DNA of 64,000 nucleotides from Amycolatopsis benzoatilytica AK 16/65 (lineage in GTDB: Bacteria; Actinomycetota; Actinomycetes; Mycobacteriales; Pseudonocardiaceae), in contig NZ_KB912942.1 in the NCBI RefSeq assembly GCF_000383915.1, positions 1,124,506 to 1,188,505 of the forward strand, written 5' to 3'. A program made the position numbers and the translations under genes. Numbering within the stretch: the stretch's first letter is position 1; each line of letters starts with the position of its first letter. Under the pieces are notes generated by a model, which saw only the letters and a list, made by a program, of their open reading frames with translations, searched no databases and was not told where the DNA came from. This document shows, piece by piece, positions 44,285-51,388 of the stretch.

Positions 44285-44640
44285 CCGCCGCCCGTGAGCA
44301 CGTCGTGATGGGTGGGCCGCCGGTCATCACTCCGTTGATCGAGACCCCGTCGGGTCGCCGCGAGTACGAGCAGGCGCACGAGATCGGCCTGGAGCCGTGC
44401 CACCAGTGCGAGGAAGAGGGCCACTGGGTTCGGTGGCGCGTCTACCCGCATCCCGGCCCGTTCCCGGCCGACGGCGTCCTCACGGAGGACGTGGAGGGCT
44501 GCCAGCACTGCACGTTCGGTCGGGATGGCCGTGAGGGTCTGATCGCCCGGGCTGAGCGCGAGTCGGTGGACGACCGGGACATCACGGTCGAGCACCTGGA
44601 GCGCGACGGCTCGTGGAAGCCCTGGAATCGGTGGTTCTGA
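44281..44640 (+). CDS. Small phage protein with zinc-binding cysteines
   Basis: 119-residue protein with two CxxC pairs, PCHQCEEEGHW (about 39-49) and GCQHCTFG (about 73-80), which could bind one zinc ion. The C terminus is tryptophan-rich (WKPWNRWF). No named family recognised. Coupled to neighbours by 4- and 1-base overlaps. Confidence 0.74.
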   Translation: MTAAREHVVMGGPPVITPLIETPSGRREYEQAHEIGLEPCHQCEEEGHWVRWRVYPHPGPFPADGVLTEDVEGCQHCTFGRDGREGLIARAERESVDDRDITVEHLERDGSWKPWNRWF

Positions 44641-44804
44641 TGCCGAAGCAGGCGAAGAACAACCCGGTGCCGAGGAACAAGGCGCAGAACAAGGAAAGCG
44701 CTGACCGCGACCGTGCGTTCGCGCGCGAAGCGAAGGCGATCTTCGCGCGCGCCAACGACCCGAAACCGACCGCGGACGACCCGCGCCTGTCCGGGGGTGC
44801 GTGA
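44640..44804 (+). CDS. Short basic phage protein
   Basis: 54-residue, lysine/arginine/asparagine-rich protein (KQAKNNPVPRNKAQNKES, then AFAREAKAIFARANDP). The ATG overlaps the previous stop (TGATG), and its stop overlaps the next ATG. Function unknown. Confidence 0.65.
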   Translation: MPKQAKNNPVPRNKAQNKESADRDRAFAREAKAIFARANDPKPTADDPRLSGGA

Positions 44805-44959
44805 TGGGGATCGTCCGCAAGCTGCGCGACGGCGCGCGCTGGATCGAGAACGTCGTCGAGGTCGAGGCCCCGCGGCCGACGCCTGCCGAGCAGGTCGACG
44901 ACAACGAGCAGAAACCCGCTCCCGCCAACAATTCTTCCGCCCCGGAGGCGACCCGATGA
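44804..44959 (+). CDS. Very short phage protein
   Basis: 51-residue reading frame: ATG at 44804 (TGATG overlap with the preceding stop), TGA at 44957-44959. It begins MGIVRKLRDGARWIENVVEV and ends in a Pro/Ala/Gln-rich tail. The overlaps on both sides and the codon bias support it as real although it is tiny. Function unknown. Confidence 0.65.
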   Translation: MGIVRKLRDGARWIENVVEVEAPRPTPAEQVDDNEQKPAPANNSSAPEATR

Positions 44960-45417
44960 ACGACACCACTGCCCGCCTGTGCGCGGTCGCGTACTACATC
45001 GAGAAGTTCGACGTGCCCGAGTTGCTGGCGGTGGAGTTCCGCACGGACGGCGTGGACTTCCATGGCCACAGCGAAGAGCACGAGATCGCGACGTTCCTGC
45101 GGTGGGCCGACACGCTCGGCGGCGATGTCGAGATGACCGTGCACAAGAGCGAGTACTACCACCTGCACGCTGTCGGATTCCTGCCCGGGACGGACATTGC
45201 CGCGAAACTGAAAGTCTTGGTCGTCCCCAGCGCCGAGCGCGACGCGTTGGCGGAGGAGTTTGGCCGTCCGGCACAACCGGTCGCCATCACCCGCACCCAG
45301 CTGGCGAAGATCACCGACCCGGAGCTGCTCGACGACCGCCCGTTCCTGACCGAGGAGCAGCGGGACGAGATCGAGTACTGGTCGAACACGCCGATGACGC
45401 ACGAGGTGACCTCGTGA
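44956..45417 (+). CDS. Early phage protein, unknown function
   Basis: 153-residue protein of alternating strands and helices (VAYYIEKFDVPELLAVEFRT, HEIATFLRWADTLGGDVEMTVHKS, HLHAVGFLPGTDIAAKLKVLV), with an acidic C terminus. No domain recognised. The ATG overlaps the previous stop and its stop overlaps the GTG of the exonuclease gene, so it may assist the recombination genes. Confidence 0.74.
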   Translation: MNDTTARLCAVAYYIEKFDVPELLAVEFRTDGVDFHGHSEEHEIATFLRWADTLGGDVEMTVHKSEYYHLHAVGFLPGTDIAAKLKVLVVPSAERDALAEEFGRPAQPVAITRTQLAKITDPELLDDRPFLTEEQRDEIEYWSNTPMTHEVTS

Positions 45418-46094
45418 GCCTCACCGAATTCCCGGACGTGATCCAGGGCTCCGACGAATGGCACGAACAGCGCCGGGGAATCGTCACAGCGTCCGTCGTC
45501 GGCCAGCTCGTCACGCCGAAAACAATGAAGATCGCTGCCAACGACAAGAGCCGCAGCATCGTCGCGCAGCTCGTCGCCGAACGCATCACCGGCTACACCG
45601 ACCCCACCTACATCGGGGACGACATGCTCCGCGGCGTCGAGGACGAACTGCGGGCACGCGACCTGTACGCCGAATTCTACAAGCGCCCCGTCCGCGAGGT
45701 CGGTTTCCTTCTGCGCAAGGAAACCGCTTGGCAGATCGGCTACTCGCCCGACGGTCTCGTCGGCGAAGTCGGCCTGATCGAGGTGAAATCGCGCCGCTCC
45801 AAGCTGCACCTGCGCACGATCCTCGACGACGAGGTGCCCGCCGAGTACATGGCGCAATGCCAAGCCGGGCTGCTCGTCTCCGGGCGTGAGTGGCTCGACT
45901 TCATCTCGTTCTCCGGCGGAATGCCGATGTGGCACAAGCGCGTGTACCCGGACCCGTTGTGGCACAAGGCGATCATCGCCGCAGCCGAGCAGTTCGAGGC
46001 CACGGCAGCGGAAATGACCGCGGACTACCTGGCCAAAACCGAAGGACTTCCCGCGACCGAGCGGACTCCCGACTTCATGGAGTTGACGATCTGA
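45414..46094 (+). CDS. YqaJ-family phage exonuclease (lambda-exo-like)
   Basis: Recombination nuclease of 226 aa with the PD-(D/E)XK fold. WHEQRRGIVTASVVGQLVTP is the N-terminal family signature. The metal ligands appear as Asp113 (GYSPDGLVG) and Glu123-Val-Lys125 (GLIEVKSRR), and MAQCQAGLLVSGREWLDFISF follows. It would resect double-stranded ends for phage recombination. The next gene probably encodes its partner, although no RecT/Erf/Beta-type annealing protein is recognisable by sequence. Confidence 0.88.
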   Translation: MSLTEFPDVIQGSDEWHEQRRGIVTASVVGQLVTPKTMKIAANDKSRSIVAQLVAERITGYTDPTYIGDDMLRGVEDELRARDLYAEFYKRPVREVGFLLRKETAWQIGYSPDGLVGEVGLIEVKSRRSKLHLRTILDDEVPAEYMAQCQAGLLVSGREWLDFISFSGGMPMWHKRVYPDPLWHKAIIAAAEQFEATAAEMTADYLAKTEGLPATERTPDFMELTI

Positions 46095-46726
46095 TGGACC
46101 TCACCGACAGCATTGCACCCACGAGCGACCAGCTCGACGCGGTCGACCTTCTCGGCGGCCCGCGCACCTTTACCATCGACGCGATCGGCGCGGGCAATGC
46201 CGAGCAGCCCGTCAACATCAAGCTGGTCGAGTTCCCTCGCGTCTGGCGTCCCGGGAAGTCCATGCGGCGCGTGCTCGTCGCGTGCTGGGGTGCCGACGGG
46301 TCCAAGTACGTGGGTCGCCGTGTTCGCCTCTACTGCGACCCCGACGTCAAGTTCGGCGGCCAGGCCGTCGGCGGCACCCGCATCAGCCACCTCAGCCACA
46401 TCGACAAGAAGCGGCAGGTGCCGTTGCTGGTGACGCGCGGCAAGTCCGCGATCTTCGTGGTGCAGCCGCTCGTCGAGACGGTCGAGGACCGCGTCGCCGA
46501 GTACAAGCTGGAGTGGCGGACTGCCACGCCGGAGCGGCGAAAGGTCATCAAGGCCGAGGTTGCTGCCCTGACGAACCCCGAGGCCCCGTCGACCCCGCCG
46601 GTCGCCGAGGAACCGGAGACGAAGCCGGAAGAGCTGGAGGCCGAGGACTTCGACGCCGACGATGACCCGACCTTGCCGGACGACCCGGACCTCGCGCTGC
46701 CCGCGCAGGAAGGCGCGACTCGGTGA
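46094..46726 (+). CDS. Unknown phage protein beside the exonuclease
   Basis: 210-residue protein. Residues 20-130 are rich in strands with GRRVRLYCDPDVKFGGQAVGGTRISHLSHIDKKRQV (about 76-112), which reads like a small beta-barrel. The last 50 residues are strongly acidic (EEPETKPEELEAEDFDADDD), a pattern common in single-strand-binding proteins. No family name can be given. It starts one base into the exonuclease stop. A single-strand-binding or annealing partner role is an inference from position and the acidic tail. Confidence 0.75.
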   Translation: MDLTDSIAPTSDQLDAVDLLGGPRTFTIDAIGAGNAEQPVNIKLVEFPRVWRPGKSMRRVLVACWGADGSKYVGRRVRLYCDPDVKFGGQAVGGTRISHLSHIDKKRQVPLLVTRGKSAIFVVQPLVETVEDRVAEYKLEWRTATPERRKVIKAEVAALTNPEAPSTPPVAEEPETKPEELEAEDFDADDDPTLPDDPDLALPAQEGATR

Positions 46727-46971
46727 CCGTCCGCCTTGCCATTCCGCGGGCCGCGCCGTCTGCCGACCGCCGGGTGTGCGAGGACAGCTCGCTCACCCGG
46801 TCGTCGACGCTCGTCGGCGCGGTCTGCGGCGGCGGGATCCCGCAACCGGCGTGGCCCGCGTGCGAGGAACCCGGCCGCTGGGAGATCGCCGGCTACGAGC
46901 ACCGGTATTGCACCCTGCACGCCGCGACCCGCGTCCGTGCCCGTGACGCGTTGGCCGGGTGGATCCGGTGA
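46723..46971 (+). CDS. Small cysteine-containing phage protein
   Basis: 82-residue protein with Cys residues at CEDSS, VCGGG, PACEEPG and YCTLH, plus His in YEHRYCTLHAATR, suggesting a zinc knuckle. It begins with a GTG overlapping the previous stop and ends overlapping the next GTG. No family recognised. Confidence 0.7.
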   Translation: MTVRLAIPRAAPSADRRVCEDSSLTRSSTLVGAVCGGGIPQPAWPACEEPGRWEIAGYEHRYCTLHAATRVRARDALAGWIR

Positions 46972-47672
46972 CGCGCGCGGAGCGTCCGCACGGGCGCGCG
47001 AAATACGTACGGGAGCACTGTCCGTGTGACGTCTGCCGGGAGGCGAACAACGCCTACCAGCGCGACCGGAAACGGCAGCGCGGCTACGGCCGCGCGGCCT
47101 ATGTCGACGCCGAGCCCGCTTGCGCGCACCTGCGCGCGCTCGGCGACGCCGGGATCGGCTGGCGCCGCGCCGCCGAACTCGCCGGCCTCTCGACGTCCGT
47201 CGTGAGCAAGCTGCTCTACGGGCAGACGAGTCGTGCACCGTCGAAACGGGTCCGCGCGGCCACCGCGGAGAAGATTCTCGCCGTCGAGATCAACGCCGAG
47301 GGAATGGCTGCGCACGCGATCGTCGACGCAACGGGCACCAGGCGCAGGCTCTGCGCGCTCGTCGCGATCGGCTGGACGCAAACCCAGCTGGCCGAACTCC
47401 TCGGCTTGACCCCCAACAACTTCTGGCCGCTGATCCACGGGCAGCCGAACATCACGGCCGCGCGCCGTCGCGCGGTGGTGCAGCTTTACGACGATCTGTG
47501 GGACAAGCCCCCCGCAGACGACGCGCTCGCGCGGAAGTCCAGGCGTTACGCGCAGCGGCACGGCTGGGTTCCGCCGCTGGCGTGGGACGACGACAAGATC
47601 GACAACCCGGCCGCGCGTCCTGCCGGCGTCCGGATGGACGCGGTCGACGACGACCTTCGGAGGTCGGCGTGA
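46968..47672 (+). CDS. Phage HTH DNA-binding protein with N-terminal zinc motif
   Basis: 234-residue protein. The N terminus has EHCPCDVCREANNAYQRDRKRQRG, a CxC/CxxC motif next to a basic helix. Two helix-turn-helix units follow: WRRAAELAGLSTSVVSKLLYG (about 64-84) and TQTQLAELLGLTPNNFWPLIHG (about 130-151). It may be an early or middle transcription regulator. The GTG at 46968 overlaps the previous stop. Confidence 0.8.
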   Translation: MTRAERPHGRAKYVREHCPCDVCREANNAYQRDRKRQRGYGRAAYVDAEPACAHLRALGDAGIGWRRAAELAGLSTSVVSKLLYGQTSRAPSKRVRAATAEKILAVEINAEGMAAHAIVDATGTRRRLCALVAIGWTQTQLAELLGLTPNNFWPLIHGQPNITAARRRAVVQLYDDLWDKPPADDALARKSRRYAQRHGWVPPLAWDDDKIDNPAARPAGVRMDAVDDDLRRSA

Positions 47673-48208
47673 CCGATCGCTGCCAGGTCCCGACGTGCAA
47701 CCGGCCCCTCACGAGCGAGGAGTCGAGACGGCGCGGCATGGGTCCGGTCTGCTGGCGGCGCAACAACCCTCCCGCACCACGCATTCCGACCGGCGCGCAT
47801 CCGGCCGGCCCCACTCAACTGTCCATGGAGGACATCGTGACCACCCAGCCTCGCGTTTTCGACGTAGACGCCCCCGAGCCGTCGGACGTGCTGTTCCTGC
47901 GCACCCACGACGGCGAGATCGTCGAGCGTCTCGCCGGTGGCCGCTACTCCCTCAACGGCGACGACACGCTCGACTGGAACGACGTCGTCGAACGGGCACC
48001 GCTGCACGAGATCGTCACCGAAGAGCCCATCGACACGCTCCGGGACATCGCCCGCGGACTCATCGCCGACCACGCCCGCGAAACCGCCAACATCCGCGCC
48101 TTCGAGGCCCACTCGGCTGAACACCTGCGCGACGACGACCTGTACGTCCTCGAAGCCCTCATCGACCGTGCCCAGGTAGACGTCACCGTCACCTGGCCTG
48201 CCCCCTGA
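47669..48208 (+). CDS. Phage protein with DUF6011-like zinc ribbon
   Basis: 179-residue protein. The first 30 residues, CQVPTCNRPLTSEESRRRGMGPVCWR, match the short zinc-binding pattern of DUF6011. The remainder is an unrelated acidic, helical part (APLHEIVTEEPIDTLRDIARGLIADHA) with no family resemblance. GTG start overlaps the preceding stop. A hairpin follows, so this may be the end of the coupled early run. Confidence 0.75.
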   Translation: MTDRCQVPTCNRPLTSEESRRRGMGPVCWRRNNPPAPRIPTGAHPAGPTQLSMEDIVTTQPRVFDVDAPEPSDVLFLRTHDGEIVERLAGGRYSLNGDDTLDWNDVVERAPLHEIVTEEPIDTLRDIARGLIADHARETANIRAFEAHSAEHLRDDDLYVLEALIDRAQVDVTVTWPAP

Positions 48209-48210
48209 TT

Positions 48211-48254
48211 TGTCGGCGGGGCCGCGCCGCCCGAGGACCACGACCCCGCCGACA
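48211..48254 (+). terminator. Hairpin after the DUF6011-like gene
   Basis: Stem TGTCGGCGGGG (48211-48221) with CCCCGCCGACA (48244-48254), 11 base pairs, 22-base loop, directly after the stop at 48208. No T-run. Confidence 0.65.
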
Positions 48255-48285
48255 CGCCAATTTCCCCACCACGAAAGGAAAACGA

Positions 48286-48612
48286 GTGACGACGACCAAA
48301 TCCGCCGAGGACAAGCAGACCGAAGCACCGGACTTCGCGGCCACGCTGCTCAACCTCGCGAAAGGCAAGACCCACGCGGAGCTGTCGACGCAGCTCGCCG
48401 AGCTCGTCACCGCGGTGACCACGACCCTGAAGCCCGGGAAGCTGACCCTCACGCTTCAGGTGAAGCCGCAGCACGGCGTCGACGGCGCGGTGCTCGTCAC
48501 CGCCGCGGTCGCCTCGACCAAACCGAAGTTCGAGGCCCCGGCGTCGATCTTCTACGCCACCGACGAGGGCAGGCTCGTCCGCGACGACCCCAACCAGGCA
48601 TCCCTGTACTGA
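48286..48612 (+). CDS. Phage protein of unknown function
   Basis: 108-residue protein with a charged N terminus, a helical middle (FAATLLNLAKGKTHAELSTQLAELVTAV) and strands (KLTLTLQVKPQHGVDGAVLVTAAVAST), ending in an extended tail DDPNQASLY. AAAGGA precedes the GTG start. It lies just before the DUF2303 gene, with which it may act. No family recognised. Confidence 0.75.
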   Translation: MTTTKSAEDKQTEAPDFAATLLNLAKGKTHAELSTQLAELVTAVTTTLKPGKLTLTLQVKPQHGVDGAVLVTAAVASTKPKFEAPASIFYATDEGRLVRDDPNQASLY

Positions 48613-48651
48613 CCGTCCCCTTTTCCCAACCACTGCAAGGAGAAACCCGTC

Positions 48652-49542
48652 GTGGAATACGACACCGACACTCCGACCGGCGCACTGATCGCCGATCTTT
48701 CCCGCCGCGTCGAGGCGAACGACGCCGCGCTCGCGTCCTACAACGTCGTGCAGGACGGCCCGATCCTCGCACGCACCGCCCGCCAGGACGAGCGGCTCGA
48801 AACCGTCAACCTGGAGAAGTGGCTGCCCGAACCGACCCGGGCGCGCGGCACCGTCACCCTGCACGACCCGGGCGACTTCACCATCTATACGGAACGGCTC
48901 TGCAACGCCGGAACCACCGTGTTCGGCGAAGAGGACCGTGCCCGCTTCACCGCGGTGTTCAACGACCACCAGGAAAACGGCGGCGGCGAAGACGAGCCGG
49001 TGGCCGGCTGGCGGGACCATACCGCGGTGCTGCAGCTGCAGACCGACCCGGACTGGTCGAGGTTCCTCGCCGTTGACCGGAAGTACCTCAGCCAGCTGGA
49101 CTTCGCCGAGTTCCTTTCGGACAACGCCTCGGCGTTCGTCGAGCCGGACGGCGCGACGCTGCTGGAGGTCGCCACCCACTTCCGCGCGCACAAGAAAGCC
49201 GAGTTCCACGAGGCAGTCAACCTCGACACCGGCGACGTGCAGCTCACTTACAACGAGGAGACCGCGACCAAGACGACGGCCGGGCAGGTCGCCGTTCCGC
49301 GCGAGCTCGTCGTCCGGCTGACGCCGTTCCTCGGCTACCCGCCGGTGGATGTCCGGGCCCGGCTCCGCTACAGCATCGACGGCGGCCGGCTTCAGATGGG
49401 CTTCGTGCTCCAGCGGCCGGACCTGGTGAAGCGCGAGGCGTTCGCGCAGATCCGCAACGGCATCGCCGACCAGCTCACCGAGACGCACGACGTGCCGGTG
49501 CTGCTCGGCACGCCGCCCGCGTCGACCGTCCCGCAGTCCTGA
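48652..49542 (+). CDS. DUF2303 family phage protein
   Basis: 296-residue protein matching DUF2303, a family seen in phage early regions near recombination genes. Marks are ASYNVVQDGPIL, RFTAVFNDHQENG, WRDHTAVLQLQTDPDWSRFLAVDRK and LTYNEET...KTTAGQVAVP, then the strand-rich FLGYPPVDVRARLRYSIDGGRL. AAGGAG precedes the GTG. Its biochemical role is unknown; the genome position after the exonuclease suggests DNA metabolism. Confidence 0.85.
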   Translation: MEYDTDTPTGALIADLSRRVEANDAALASYNVVQDGPILARTARQDERLETVNLEKWLPEPTRARGTVTLHDPGDFTIYTERLCNAGTTVFGEEDRARFTAVFNDHQENGGGEDEPVAGWRDHTAVLQLQTDPDWSRFLAVDRKYLSQLDFAEFLSDNASAFVEPDGATLLEVATHFRAHKKAEFHEAVNLDTGDVQLTYNEETATKTTAGQVAVPRELVVRLTPFLGYPPVDVRARLRYSIDGGRLQMGFVLQRPDLVKREAFAQIRNGIADQLTETHDVPVLLGTPPASTVPQS

Positions 49543-49548
49543 CCCGGT

Positions 49549-49577
49549 GGCCCGGCCGGTCCCGATCCGGCCGGGCC
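49549..49577 (+). terminator. Hairpin after the DUF2303 gene
   Basis: Perfect 11-base stem GGCCCGGCCGG (49549-49559) with its complement (49567-49577), 7-base loop, 6 bases after the stop. No T-run. Confidence 0.7.
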
Positions 49578-49609
49578 GCCATCCCTCAACCCCACCGAGG
49601 AGGTGACTG

Positions 49610-49936
49610 GTGACCGAACACCTGCGCGACGTTCCCGAACACATCGCCGAACGAGCCCGCGTCATCATCCAGCTTGCCGAGAACACCGATGCGATACACG
49701 TCGCCGACATCCTCACCCCTTGGGTGCGCGAAGACCCCGAGTTGTTCGTGCAGGTGCTGATCGCGATCGCGCTCATGGCCGACAAGGACAGGCGCATCAA
49801 GGAAGCCCACGCCGCCTACGGCCGCGGGGAACGGTCCCCGTCGATCATCAGCCTGGAGCGCGAATACCAGCGCAACCGCGTCCGCAAGACCCGCACCTTG
49901 AAGCAGCACAAGGAAGACGGGGAGGGCGCAGCTTGA
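49610..49936 (+). CDS. Small phage protein upstream of the replication gene
   Basis: 108-residue, helical protein (HIAERARVIIQLAENTDAIHVADILTPWV, FVQVLIAIALMADKDRRIKEAHAAYG) with a basic end (REYQRNRVRKTRTLKQHKEDG). GAGGAGG precedes the GTG. Its stop overlaps the TTG of the next gene. The tail resembles primary-sequence features of DNA-binding accessory proteins, but no family is recognised. Confidence 0.74.
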   Translation: MTEHLRDVPEHIAERARVIIQLAENTDAIHVADILTPWVREDPELFVQVLIAIALMADKDRRIKEAHAAYGRGERSPSIISLEREYQRNRVRKTRTLKQHKEDGEGAA

Positions 49937-50796
49937 CCACGATGGCGACTGGGCTGGAGCCGTGCGACCGGTTCGAGTGGGAACGCGTTGTGCGCCGTCT
50001 CGGGCTGCCGATGCGGTTGAAGCTCGTCGCGCTCACGCTCGCCACGTACGCCGACAAGGACGGCAGCCGTGTCCGGCCCGGGGTGAACGCTCTCGCCGCG
50101 GTTACGGGGCAGGGGGAGAGCACGGTGCGCCGGTTGCTGGCGGCGCTGCGGGAGTCGGGTCTGATCGAGCAGGTGTCGCGGGGCGGCGGCCGCGCGGGGC
50201 ACGGCAAGGCGACCGAGTACCGGCTGACGCTCCCGGCCGATGTGGACGGTCTCGTTCTTCTGCCGCCGTCCGAGGTTGCACCGCTCCCGATGGCGAGCGG
50301 TCAATCGGACGCCGCACCGCTCCCTAGGGAGAGCGCTGAAACGAACGCTGAACCGCTCGCCCAGGAGAGCGCCCAATCGGAACCGTCCCCTGTGGACAAC
50401 CCGGAAACTCCGCTCGCCATAGAGAGCGGTGATTGTGGACAGTCCCCTGTGGACAACTCGGTTTCAGCGCTCGCCCAGGAGAGCGGCCAATCCGAGGCGC
50501 ACGAACCGATTGACCGCTCGGAAAACACTGTTACCGACCGATTGACCGCTCGCTACGACGGATTGACCGCTCGCAGCTCCGAGCGACTACCAGATCAAGA
50601 ACACCAACCACCTAAAAGCGACCAACCTTGTAGTCCCGACCCAACGCAACCACAGACCGCGCGCGAACCCGACCCGAACCCGATCGAACTCCGGCCGAGG
50701 AACTGCGCACACGGCCTCCCCGCCCACCGCGACGCCACCGGCACACCCACCTGCCCCCTCTGCCGCCGCGGACTCCCCGCCACGGAGGAACCATGA
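49933..50796 (+). CDS. Winged-helix replication-initiator-like phage protein
   Basis: 287-residue protein. Residues 15-105 form a winged helix (KLVALTLATYADKDGSRVRPGVNALAAVTGQGESTVRRLLAALRESGLIEQV), the layout of phage replication initiators and primosomal proteins. Residues 115-215 are a low-complexity linker whose DNA carries the iterons and DnaA boxes. The C terminus has a cysteine/histidine motif (NCAHGLPAHRD, CPLCRRG). TTG 49933 with GGGAGGG 6 bases upstream overlaps the previous stop; ATG 49942 is an alternative. The design recalls lambda O, whose gene contains the origin. Confidence 0.78.
   Translation: MTTMATGLEPCDRFEWERVVRRLGLPMRLKLVALTLATYADKDGSRVRPGVNALAAVTGQGESTVRRLLAALRESGLIEQVSRGGGRAGHGKATEYRLTLPADVDGLVLLPPSEVAPLPMASGQSDAAPLPRESAETNAEPLAQESAQSEPSPVDNPETPLAIESGDCGQSPVDNSVSALAQESGQSEAHEPIDRSENTVTDRLTARYDGLTARSSERLPDQEHQPPKSDQPCSPDPTQPQTAREPDPNPIELRPRNCAHGLPAHRDATGTPTCPLCRRGLPATEEP
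50295..50572. other. Candidate phage replication origin (iterons and DnaA boxes)
   Basis: Eight copies of GAGCGGTCAATCGG or its complement lie inside the replication gene. Five are in one direction, starting at 50295, 50331, 50367, 50424 and 50481 (14, 10, 12, 10 and 12 matches of 14). Three are in the other, at 50506, 50538 and 50559 (14, 14 and 13 of 14). Between them are TGTGGACAA at 50391-50399 and 50448-50456 and TGTGGACAG at 50434-50442; the first two are exact complements of the actinobacterial DnaA box TTGTCCACA. Confidence 0.75.
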
Positions 50797-51182
50797 CCCG
50801 CTACTGGCACGGCGGAAACCCCGGACTCCGCCCCGGCGACCTCGTCCAACCCGGACACACCCGCACCGTCCCCGACTGCCTCATCTGCCAAGCCCGCGCC
50901 GACGGCCAAACAACCCTCATCAACGGCCACGCCATCGACCCCGCCACCGGCCGACCCGACCGCGTCTACCTCACCACCGACCGCGAATACGCCCGCTTCT
51001 ACGCATCCATGGCCCTCTACGGCGACCTCTACCGCGTCGAACCCATCGGCCCCCTCGAACCCTCCACCGAAGACCCCTTCGACACCTGGATGGCCCCCGC
51101 AGCCCGCATCACCGCCGTCTACGACCGCGCCGTCCGACTCACCAACGCCCAACGCAGACGCCTCCTCGCGCGGTGGCCGTGA
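50793..51182 (+). CDS. Arr-like ADP-ribosyltransferase-fold protein
   Basis: 129-residue protein resembling rifampin ADP-ribosyltransferase (Arr). YWHGGNPGLRPGDLVQPGH aligns with the Arr N-terminal YHGTKANLxxGDLxxxG. VYLTTDREYARFYASMA aligns with the IYFSA...A segment, and LYRVEPIGPLEPSTEDPF with IYIVEPTGPFEDDPN. This gives candidate active residues His6, Tyr59 and an acidic residue near 90. An inserted CLICQARADG is not in Arr. The target could be an antibiotic, a host protein or a nucleic acid; unknown. ATG overlaps the previous stop. Confidence 0.7.
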   Translation: MTRYWHGGNPGLRPGDLVQPGHTRTVPDCLICQARADGQTTLINGHAIDPATGRPDRVYLTTDREYARFYASMALYGDLYRVEPIGPLEPSTEDPFDTWMAPAARITAVYDRAVRLTNAQRRRLLARWP

Positions 51183-51388
51183 TGACCCTCGACCGCACCG
51201 GCGAAGAAATCCTCGAGGTCACCGACGAATGGCCGGCCATCCCCACCCACGACCCACGCTGCGACGGCACCGGCTGGATCGACCGCGACGCCATCCCCGC
51301 CAAACCCTGCCTCAACTGCAAACCCCACCTCCGCCGAGACGAACTCCGCCGCAAAACCTTCGGCCCCCACGAGGAGAACACCCGATGA
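51182..51388 (+). CDS. Small zinc-ribbon-like phage protein
   Basis: 68-residue protein with CDGTGWIDRDAIPAKPCLNC (about 28-47), a spaced Cys set that could bind zinc, and a basic tail. It starts one base into the previous stop and its stop overlaps the next ATG. The alternative GTG 51179 adds one residue. Function unknown. Confidence 0.7.
   Translation: MTLDRTGEEILEVTDEWPAIPTHDPRCDGTGWIDRDAIPAKPCLNCKPHLRRDELRRKTFGPHEENTR

Noticed and set aside
50295..50495. Iterons explained only by repeated peptide ESGQS-like units
   Set aside because: The peptide repeat exists, but exact inverted copies at 50506-50572 and the DnaA boxes are read in other frames or strand, so a protein repeat alone does not explain them.
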